In this document: positions 31,305 to 37,814 of the stretch, one piece after another
Layout of the letters: every line of letters begins with the position of its first letter
Numbering within the stretch: position 1 is the stretch's first letter
Assembly: GCA_023259065.1 (NCBI GenBank)
Contig: JAHFQY010000024.1
Location: 1-37,814, forward strand
Direction of reading: 5' to 3'
Source: Nitrosomonadales bacterium
Lineage (GTDB): Bacteria > Pseudomonadota > Gammaproteobacteria > Burkholderiales > Gallionellaceae
DNA length: 37,814 nucleotides
Position numbers and translations under genes: made by a program
Notes under the pieces: generated by a model
The model's input: the letters and a program-made list of their open reading frames with translations, nothing else
What the model was told of the DNA's origin: nothing
Databases searched by the model: none

Positions 31305-33953
31305 ATGGGAAAAATGAATGTGGCGCAATTCGCAGGTGAACTGGGTTTGCCAGTTGAGTTGCTGCTTGAACAACTGCAGGCGGCCGGGGTCGCCAAGAAG
31401 CAGGAGGCTGACCCCGTATCGGAACAGGACAAGGCTCAGTTGCTGGAACATTTGCGCAGCGCGCACGGCAGCAACAAAGGCAAGATCACCTTGGTGCGCC
31501 GCGAGACCACCGCGATCAAGAAAGCCGACAGTTCGGGCAAGTCACGCACGATTCAGGTTGAGGTGCGCAAGAAGCGCGTAGTGGCTCCGGTGGTTGCTGA
31601 AGCTGCTCCCAAGGTTGCTCCCGCAGCAGCGGCAGCAACTCCACAGCCGGAAGAGGCCGCTGCTGCGCCGGTAGCCGCCGCTCCTAAAGCCGCCGTGAAG
31701 GTGGTTGATGAAGGCAAGCTGACCGCGCGCGAAATCGAGGCACGTAATCAGGCCGAGCTGGCCGCACGTCAGGCTGCTGAAATTCAGGCCAAGCAGGAGC
31801 GCATGAAGCGCAAGGTGGCAGCGGCTGCTCCAGCGGCTCCTGAGCCGGTTGCGGAAGCTGTGGCTGCTGTAGCCGAGGTTGTTGCTGAACCAGCCAAAGC
31901 GGAACCGGCCAAGGCAGCCCTGGCGGAGGGTACGCTGCACAAGCCTGCTCCCAAGCCGGGTGACAAGGTGGTCAAGCCAACCTCTGCCAAAAAGGCAGAA
32001 AAAGAAAAAGTAGCAGAAAAAGCCAGCCCTTGGGATCAGGCTGGCCACAAGAAACGTACACCCTCGCGCACGGTTGATGCGCGTGCCGGTGTCGGCACTC
32101 GTGCGGGTGGGCCAGTGCGCGCACCACGCCATGATAAACACAGCAAGGCTGCCGGTGCCGAGCAGCAGCATGCATTCTCCTTGCCCACCGAGCCTATCAT
32201 TCAGGAAGTGATGGTGCCGGAAACCATTACCGTTGCGGAACTCGCGCAAAAGATGTCGGTAAAAGCGGCCGAGATCATCAAGGTCCTGATGAAAATGGGT
32301 TCGATGGTTACCATCAACCAGGTTCTGGATCAGGACACCGCGATGATCCTGGTCGAGGAAATGGGCCATATCGCCAAGGCCGCCAAGACTGATGATCCGG
32401 ATGCTTTCCTGGCAGATGCCTCAGAACACAAGGATCTGGTGCTGGAGCCGCGCGCCCCGGTGGTAACCGTGATGGGTCACGTTGACCACGGTAAAACATC
32501 CCTGCTCGACTACATACGCCGCACCCGTGTGGCCAGTGGTGAAGCGGGCGGCATTACCCAGCATATCGGTGCCTACCACGTGGAAACACCGCGCGGCATG
32601 ATCACCTTCCTGGATACACCGGGTCACGAAGCGTTTACCGCGATGCGTGCACGCGGCGCGAAAGTTACCGACATCGTTATTCTGGTGGTGGCTGCCGATG
32701 ACGGCGTGATGCCGCAAACCAAGGAGGCGATCAGCCATGCCAAAGCGGCCGGTGTGCCCGTCGTTGTGGCGGTAACCAAGATAGACAAGCCCGATGCCAA
32801 TTCCGAGCGCGTCAAGCAGGAACTGGTGGCCGAGGGCGTGGTGCCTGAAGACTGGGGCGGTGACGCCATGTTTGTGGAGGTCTCCGCCAAGACCGGCCAG
32901 GGTATAGACGCGTTGTTGGAAGGTATTCTGTTGCAGGCCGAAGTGCTGGAACTGAAAGCGCCTAAAGTGGCCAATGCTAAAGGTATCGTGATTGAATCGC
33001 GCCTGGATAAGGGGCGTGGCCCGGTTGCCACCATGCTGGTGCAATCCGGCACCTTGAAGCGCGGCGATGCAGTATTGGTGGGCGCGGTGTTTGGCCGTGT
33101 GCGCGCCATGCTGGACGAGAATGCCAAGGCAATTACCGAAGCTGGCCCTTCGATTCCGGTCGAGATTCAGGGCTTGTCGGAAGTGCCGGTAGCCGGTGAA
33201 GAATTTGTGGTGCTGGCCGATGAAAAGAAAGCGCGTGAAATTGCGCTGTTCCGCCAAGGCAAGTTCCGTGATGTGAAGCTGGCCAAGCAGCAAGCCGCCA
33301 AGCTGGAAAACATGTTCGAACAAATGGCCGAGGGCGAAGTGCGCAGCCTGTCGCTGATAGTCAAAACCGACGTGCAGGGTTCCGCCGAGGCGATTGCCCA
33401 TGCATTGCAGAAGCTTTCTACCGACGAGGTAAAAGTGAACCTGATACATGGCGGCGTAGGCGCGATTACCGAGTCCGACATCAACCTGGCACTGGCATCG
33501 AAGGCTATCGTCATCGGCTTCAACACCCGTGCTGATGCAACGGCACGCCGCCTGGCGGAAACCGCCGGTGTTGATGTGCGCTACTACAACATCATTTACG
33601 AGATGGTAGACGAGATCAAGGCAGCCTTGTCAGGCATGCTGGCGCCGGAGAAGAAGGAAAGCATTCTCGGTATGGTGGAAATCCGCCAGGTGTTCACCAT
33701 TTCCAAGGTTGGCACGATTGCCGGTTGCTACGTCACCGAAGGCATGGTCAAGCGCAACGCGCAGGTGCGCGTGCTGCGCAATAATGTGGTGATCCATACC
33801 GGTGAGCTGGATTCTCTCAAGCGCTTCAAGGATGACGTCAAGGAAGTCAAAGCCAACTTTGAATGCGGCTTGTCGCTGCGCGGATTCAATGATCTGGAAG
33901 TCGGCGATCAGCTGGAAGTGTTTGAAATTGTCGAAGTGGCGCGCGCTCTGTAA
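31305..33953 (+). CDS. infB: Translation initiation factor IF-2
   Basis: 882 residues. An N-terminal IF2_N helix domain ([21 protein letters not shown]) is followed by a long Ala/Pro/Lys/Glu-rich linker (about 85-290) and a second IF2_N-type segment ([20 protein letters not shown]). The GTPase domain has G1 GHVDHGKTS (391-399), G3 DTPGHEAF and G4 TKIDKPDA. Domains II, C1 and C2 follow, with [19 protein letters not shown] near the end. AAGGGG precedes the ATG. It follows nusA by 85 bases and touches rbfA: the TAA is followed at once by the rbfA ATG. Confidence 0.97.
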   Translation: MGKMNVAQFAGELGLPVELLLEQLQAAGVAKKQEADPVSEQDKAQLLEHLRSAHGSNKGKITLVRRETTAIKKADSSGKSRTIQVEVRKKRVVAPVVAEAAPKVAPAAAAATPQPEEAAAAPVAAAPKAAVKVVDEGKLTAREIEARNQAELAARQAAEIQAKQERMKRKVAAAAPAAPEPVAEAVAAVAEVVAEPAKAEPAKAALAEGTLHKPAPKPGDKVVKPTSAKKAEKEKVAEKASPWDQAGHKKRTPSRTVDARAGVGTRAGGPVRAPRHDKHSKAAGAEQQHAFSLPTEPIIQEVMVPETITVAELAQKMSVKAAEIIKVLMKMGSMVTINQVLDQDTAMILVEEMGHIAKAAKTDDPDAFLADASEHKDLVLEPRAPVVTVMGHVDHGKTSLLDYIRRTRVASGEAGGITQHIGAYHVETPRGMITFLDTPGHEAFTAMRARGAKVTDIVILVVAADDGVMPQTKEAISHAKAAGVPVVVAVTKIDKPDANSERVKQELVAEGVVPEDWGGDAMFVEVSAKTGQGIDALLEGILLQAEVLELKAPKVANAKGIVIESRLDKGRGPVATMLVQSGTLKRGDAVLVGAVFGRVRAMLDENAKAITEAGPSIPVEIQGLSEVPVAGEEFVVLADEKKAREIALFRQGKFRDVKLAKQQAAKLENMFEQMAEGEVRSLSLIVKTDVQGSAEAIAHALQKLSTDEVKVNLIHGGVGAITESDINLALASKAIVIGFNTRADATARRLAETAGVDVRYYNIIYEMVDEIKAALSGMLAPEKKESILGMVEIRQVFTISKVGTIAGCYVTEGMVKRNAQVRVLRNNVVIHTGELDSLKRFKDDVKEVKANFECGLSLRGFNDLEVGDQLEVFEIVEVARAL

Positions 33954-34316
33954 ATGCCCAAGGACTACGCACGAACCGATCGCATCGCTGAACAGATCCA
34001 GCGTGAGCTGGCGCAGTTGATACGTCTGGAACTGAAAGATCCGCGCGTCAGCATGGTGACCATTACCGGTGTCGAAGTGACCCGCGATTATTCGCATGCC
34101 AAGGTGTTTTATACCACCCTGAATGGTGCGAGCAGTTCCTTGCAGGAAGGTCTGGAACGTGCTGCCGGATTCTTGCGCAGTCAGCTGGCGCACTCCATGA
34201 AGCTGCGCATTACTCCACAGTTGCATTTCGTGTTCGACACTTCCGTTGAGCGCGGCTCCCATTTGTCTCAACTGATCGACCGCGCAGTCGCCAGCGACAA
34301 AAATTCTGAAGATTGA
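33954..34316 (+). CDS. rbfA: Ribosome-binding factor A
   Basis: 120 residues; a KH-type cold-shock and 16S maturation factor for the 30S subunit. It has [43 protein letters not shown] and the C-terminal [18 protein letters not shown], the usual family landmarks. It starts with no gap after the infB stop, so translation is coupled. truB follows after 11 bases. Confidence 0.96.
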   Translation: MPKDYARTDRIAEQIQRELAQLIRLELKDPRVSMVTITGVEVTRDYSHAKVFYTTLNGASSSLQEGLERAAGFLRSQLAHSMKLRITPQLHFVFDTSVERGSHLSQLIDRAVASDKNSED

Positions 34317-34327
34317 GTTTGTGCAGC

Positions 34328-35254
34328 ATGTCACGCAGCTGGCGCCCCTTGGATGGAGTTCTGCTTTTCGACAAGCCGCTCGAGCTTAGCTCCAACATCG
34401 CCTTGCAGAAAGTTCGCCGCTTGTTCCAGGCAGAAAAAGCCGGGCACACGGGCACTCTGGATCCCCTGGCTACCGGGCTGTTACCCATCTGTTTCGGTGA
34501 GGCTACCAAGTTTTCCCTGGCCCTGCTGGATGCCGATAAAACATATCGTGCATCGGTGCGACTGGGGCAGACGACAAGCACCGGAGACGCGGAAGGGGAG
34601 GTCACCTCAAGCCATGAAGTGAATCTGGACGAGGCGCGGGTGCAGCAAGTGCTGCGCCAGTTTACCGGGGAGATAGAGCAGCTGCCTCCCATGCACAGCG
34701 CGCTCAAGCATCAGGGAAAGCCCTTGTACGAGTACATACGCAAGGGGGAGACAGTAGAACGTGAGATACGCAAGGTTGTGATACACGAAATTCACCTGGA
34801 GCGATTCGAGGGAAATGAGCTGATCATGACAGTGCGCTGCAGCAAGGGAACGTATATACGCACGCTGGCCGAGGATATTGGCCAAGCCCTGGGCTGCGGT
34901 GCACATTTGTTTGGCCTGCGCCGGACTGCAATTTCACAATTCAGTATCGAGCACGCCCATACTTTTGCACAGCTGGAAGCGATGGATAGCACAGAGCGGG
35001 ATGCCTGTCTGCTACCCGTGGATTGCATGTTGCAGGAACTGCCCAGCCTGGAGCTCGACACTGTGCAGGTGGCGCGCATGGCCCAGGGGCAGCGACTGGG
35101 CATGGATCTGGCGCTGCCCGATGGCAAGGTGCGCTTGTATGACCAAGGTGTGTTTATAGGTTTGGGCGAGCTGTCGGGACGCAGACTGGCCCCCAGCCGA
35201 TTGTTGGCAAGTGTGGCAAAAAACGCAGCACAACGCGATGAAACTCCGGCGTGA
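34328..35254 (+). CDS. truB: tRNA pseudouridine(55) synthase
   Basis: 308 residues. It makes pseudouridine 55 in the T-loop of tRNAs. It opens RPLDGVLLFDKP and carries the catalytic motif GHTGTLDPLATG (39-50, Asp45), then KTYRASVRLG, RCSKGTYIRTLAEDIG and a C-terminal PUA-like part. The ATG at 34328 matches the family N-terminus; an in-frame TTG at 34313 lies inside the rbfA end. Last gene of the operon before a terminator. Confidence 0.95.
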   Translation: MSRSWRPLDGVLLFDKPLELSSNIALQKVRRLFQAEKAGHTGTLDPLATGLLPICFGEATKFSLALLDADKTYRASVRLGQTTSTGDAEGEVTSSHEVNLDEARVQQVLRQFTGEIEQLPPMHSALKHQGKPLYEYIRKGETVEREIRKVVIHEIHLERFEGNELIMTVRCSKGTYIRTLAEDIGQALGCGAHLFGLRRTAISQFSIEHAHTFAQLEAMDSTERDACLLPVDCMLQELPSLELDTVQVARMAQGQRLGMDLALPDGKVRLYDQGVFIGLGELSGRRLAPSRLLASVAKNAAQRDETPA

Positions 35255-35332
35255 TCTGACTACCCGGCGGGAGCGGCAATGGGGCATGTAACAGGGAAGG
35301 TGTAACAAACAGCAGTTATTCGGCAGTTTTAC

Positions 35333-35374
35333 TTGAGCAAACGCCGCATTAAAGGGTAAAATGCGGCACTTTTT
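35333..35374 (+). promoter_or_regulatory. rpsO promoter overlapping a truB-side terminator
   Basis: TTGAGC (35333-35338), 18-base spacer, TAAAAT (35357-35362). The region also forms an 8-bp dyad GCCGCATT/AATGCGGC (35343-35350 and 35360-35367) followed by five T (35370-35374), an intrinsic terminator for transcripts coming from truB. The -10 box lies in the loop and right arm, so terminator and promoter share bases. Confidence 0.6.
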
Positions 35375-35389
35375 ATTGGAGGCAACTAA

Positions 35390-35659
35390 ATGTCAATTAC
35401 GACAGCGCAGAAGTCACAAATTGTGACCGATTATCAACGTGCCAAGGGCGACACTGGCTCCCCTGAGGTTCAAGTAGCCTTGATGACGGCGCGCATCAAC
35501 TACCTGACTGGTCACTTTAAAGAACACACCAAGGATCACCACTCACGTCGCGGTCTGCTGCGTCTGGTGAGCCGTCGCCGCAAGCTGCTCGACTACCTCA
35601 AGAGCAAGAACGAAAATAGCTACCAGGAACTGATCAAGCGCCTGGAACTGCGCAAGTAA
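35390..35659 (+). CDS. rpsO: 30S ribosomal protein S15 (uS15)
   Basis: 89 residues; binds the central domain of 16S rRNA early in 30S assembly. [44 protein letters not shown] and the final lysine/arginine helix match S15, and the length is exactly that of E. coli. TTGGAGG before the ATG is a strong ribosome site. It is followed by pnp, as in E. coli. Confidence 0.98.
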   Translation: MSITTAQKSQIVTDYQRAKGDTGSPEVQVALMTARINYLTGHFKEHTKDHHSRRGLLRLVSRRRKLLDYLKSKNENSYQELIKRLELRK

Positions 35660-35671
35660 CAGCTTCAAACA

Positions 35672-35693
35672 GCGGGTCGCAATAGCGGCCCGC
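35672..35693 (+). terminator. Hairpin between rpsO and pnp
   Basis: GCGGGTCGC-AATA-GCGGCCCGC, a 9-bp stem (one G-T pair) with a 4-base loop, followed by TTCATTTCATT. It is placed like the rpsO terminator of E. coli. It may act as a partial terminator, and possibly as an RNase processing site in pnp control. Confidence 0.65.
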
Positions 35694-35750
35694 TTCATTT
35701 CATTCACGCAACGGCGCGAATGCGCCCAGCCATGCATAGAGAGGTCAATC

Positions 35751-37814
35751 TTGAGTCACTACAAAAAAACACTGGCATTTGGTAAACATCAACTGACCCT
35801 GGAAACCGGTGAAATTGCACGTCAGGCAACTGCTGCAGTCATGGTAAGCCTGGATGACACCGTAGTGCTGGTAACCGTAGTGGGCTGCAAGGATTCCAAG
35901 CCCGAGCAGGATTTTTTCCCGATGACCGTGGATTATCAGGAGCGTACCTACGCTGCTGGCAAGATTCCTGGCGGCTTCCTGCGTCGCGAGGGTCGCCCCA
36001 GCGAGAATGAAATTCTGGTTTCGCGTCTGATCGACAGGCCGTTGCGCCCGCTGTTTCCGGAGGGTTTCTACAACGAGGTGCAGATCGTGGCAACGGTGCT
36101 GTCTTCCGATAGCCAGATCAATGCCGACATCCCCTCCATGATCGGTGCATCCGCTGCCCTGGCCTTGTCCGGCATGCCGTTTGATGGCCCCATAGGCGCC
36201 GCACGTGTGGGGTATGTGAACGAACAGTATGTATTGAACCCGACTGCCGATGAGTTGAAACAGTCACTCATGGATCTGGTGGTCGCCGGAACCTCTCAGG
36301 CCGTGCTGATGGTTGAATCCGAAGCCAGCCAGTTGTCCGAAGAGGTGATGCTGGGCGCGGTCATGTACGGTCACGAGCAAATGCAGGCAGTGATACAGGC
36401 CATTAACGAAATGGCTGACGCAACAGGCGCAGATGCGTGGGATTGGGAGCCGCCTGCCAAGGATGAGGCGCTGATTGCCAAGGTGGCAGAACTGGCTGAG
36501 AAAGACCTGACTGCAGCTTATGCGGTGCGCCAGAAACAGGCGCGCACCTCGCAGGTGAACGCCATACGCAACCGCGTTATTGAAGCGCTGAGTGCTGACG
36601 GAACTGTATCCAAGAATCACTTGTATGCCTTGATTGAAGCGCTGGAATCGAAAATTGTGCGCGGCCAGATTTTGAATCGCGAGCCGCGCATCGACGGCCG
36701 CGACACCCGCACTGTGCGCCCGATCACCATCCGCACCGGCGTGCTGCCGCGTACCCATGGCTCTGCGCTGTTTACCCGTGGCGAGACACAGGCGCTGGTT
36801 GTTGCAACACTTGGCAGCAGCCGCGATGTGCAGAAATTTGACGACCTGCAGGGCGATCACACAGACCGCTTCATGCTGCATTACAACTTTCCTCCCTATG
36901 CCACCGGTGAAACCGGCCGTGTGGGCACGCCCAAGCGCCGTGAAATCGGCCATGGCCGCTTGGCCAAGCGCGCGCTGGTTGCGGTATTGCCGAGCGAGGA
37001 AGATTACGCCCAGGCCATGCGTGTCGTGTCCGAAATTACCGAGTCCAACGGTTCCAGCTCGATGGCTTCCGTGTGCGGTGGCTGCCTGGCGCTGATGGAT
37101 GCCGGCGTGCAGATCAAGACCCACGTGGCCGGTATCGCCATGGGCCTGATCAAGGAAGGCAATCGATTTGCGGTGTTGACCGACATTCTAGGTGATGAAG
37201 ATCATCTGGGCGATATGGACTTCAAGGTGGCCGGTTCCGAGCAGGGCATCACTGCTTTGCAAATGGACATCAAGATCAACGGCATTACCCGCGAAATCAT
37301 GCAGGCGGCCTTGAGCCAGGCGCGTGAAGGCCGCATGCATATACTCGGCATCATGAAGCAGGCCATGCCAACAGTGCGTGTAGAAGTCTCGAATTACGCA
37401 CCGCGCATCATCAAGATGAAAATCAATCCGGAAAAAATCCGTGATGTGATCGGCAAGGGCGGGGCAGTTATCCGTGCGCTGACCGAAGAAACCGGCACCT
37501 CGATTGATATCGATGATGAAGGTCATGTCACCATTTCCTGCGTCAGCAGTGAGGCGGGTAACCAGGCCAAGATGCGTATCGAAGGCATCGTTGCCGAAGT
37601 GGAAGTAGGCAAGGTTTACGAAGGCCCGGTAGTCAAGCTGCTGGACTTTGGCGCGATCGTCAACATCATGCCGGGCAAGGACGGCCTGCTGCATATCTCG
37701 CAGATTTCCAACGAGCGCATAAACACCGTTTCCGACCACCTGAAAGAAGGCCAGGTAGTGAAGGTGAAAGTGCTGGAAGCGGATGACAAAGGCCGCATGC
37801 GCCTCAGCATGAAA
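35751..37814 (+). CDS. pnp: Polynucleotide phosphorylase (3' end beyond window)
   Basis: 688 codons are visible with no stop; the window ends just inside the C-terminal S1 domain, about 15-40 residues short of the normal end. It degrades RNA 3'-5' phosphorolytically and can add heteropolymeric tails. Two RNase PH cores (about 1-215 and 300-550; [20 protein letters not shown] and [19 protein letters not shown]), KH domain ([19 protein letters not shown], about 565) and S1 domain ([20 protein letters not shown], about 625) are in order. The start is TTG at 35751 with GAGAGG seven bases upstream. No in-frame ATG exists near it. Confidence 0.96.
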   Translation, partial: MSHYKKTLAFGKHQLTLETGEIARQATAAVMVSLDDTVVLVTVVGCKDSKPEQDFFPMTVDYQERTYAAGKIPGGFLRREGRPSENEILVSRLIDRPLRPLFPEGFYNEVQIVATVLSSDSQINADIPSMIGASAALALSGMPFDGPIGAARVGYVNEQYVLNPTADELKQSLMDLVVAGTSQAVLMVESEASQLSEEVMLGAVMYGHEQMQAVIQAINEMADATGADAWDWEPPAKDEALIAKVAELAEKDLTAAYAVRQKQARTSQVNAIRNRVIEALSADGTVSKNHLYALIEALESKIVRGQILNREPRIDGRDTRTVRPITIRTGVLPRTHGSALFTRGETQALVVATLGSSRDVQKFDDLQGDHTDRFMLHYNFPPYATGETGRVGTPKRREIGHGRLAKRALVAVLPSEEDYAQAMRVVSEITESNGSSSMASVCGGCLALMDAGVQIKTHVAGIAMGLIKEGNRFAVLTDILGDEDHLGDMDFKVAGSEQGITALQMDIKINGITREIMQAALSQAREGRMHILGIMKQAMPTVRVEVSNYAPRIIKMKINPEKIRDVIGKGGAVIRALTEETGTSIDIDDEGHVTISCVSSEAGNQAKMRIEGIVAEVEVGKVYEGPVVKLLDFGAIVNIMPGKDGLLHISQISNERINTVSDHLKEGQVVKVKVLEADDKGRMRLSMK

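Overview
The window looks like chromosomal DNA of a betaproteobacterium, most likely in or near the Nitrosomonadales (Gallionellaceae or Methylophilaceae-like). This is inferred from the high but not extreme G+C, the protein families and the gene order (gloB / methyltransferase / rnhA / dnaQ; rimP-nusA-infB-rbfA-truB-rpsO-pnp). I could not run a database search, so the genus is open. Most of the window is housekeeping DNA with nine tRNA genes, plus a small accessory block.

Layout. (1) 1-115: the last codons of an IS110-type transposase, cut by the window edge. (2) 116-4187: tesA diverging from an ABC ATPase / small zinc-finger protein / FtsX-like permease operon. (3) 4307-7854: a membrane-anchored glutaredoxin-like protein, a Tat-exported MsrB, an unknown 109-residue protein, an exported MsrA, a cytochrome b561 and a sulfite-oxidase-fold molybdoenzyme. 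Read together these resemble a periplasmic methionine-sulfoxide repair set, the most novel-looking system here. Both Msr enzymes lack the resolving cysteine, and a CPFC glutaredoxin domain lies next door. (4) 7920-8956: two unknown proteins with a REP-like palindrome between them. (5) 9016-11483: an accessory block with an AbiEi/AbiEii toxin-antitoxin pair, a striking operator dyad, and a Sel1-repeat lipoprotein, followed by tRNA-Ser. (6) 11905-17581: gloB, methyltransferase, rnhA, dnaQ, a HI0933-type flavoprotein and a CYTH-CHAD protein. (7) 17710-22383: a PAS-GGDEF-EAL c-di-GMP protein convergent with a Rep helicase. (8) 22392-22995: tRNA-Leu (minus), then tRNA-Gly, tRNA-Cys and a second identical tRNA-Gly. 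(9) 23161-26808: a Ser/Thr kinase fused to a cyclic-nucleotide-binding domain, the PEP-synthase regulator PpsR, and a ten-repeat Sel1 protein. (10) 27122-29109: tRNA-Val, gltX, tRNA-Ala and two identical tRNA-Glu genes. (11) 29267-37814: the transcription/translation operon rimP-nusA-infB-rbfA-truB, then rpsO and pnp (cut by the window end).

How the genes work together. The last third is the conserved ribosome-maturation, translation-initiation and RNA-decay block. It carries a terminator-like hairpin in the rimP leader, a terminator overlapping the rpsO promoter, and a hairpin between rpsO and pnp. The oxidative-repair block appears to be a set of exported enzymes fed partly by a thiol donor and partly by a membrane b-type cytochrome. 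Signalling genes (c-di-GMP enzyme, kinase with a cNMP domain, PpsR) cluster in the middle without an obvious shared operon.
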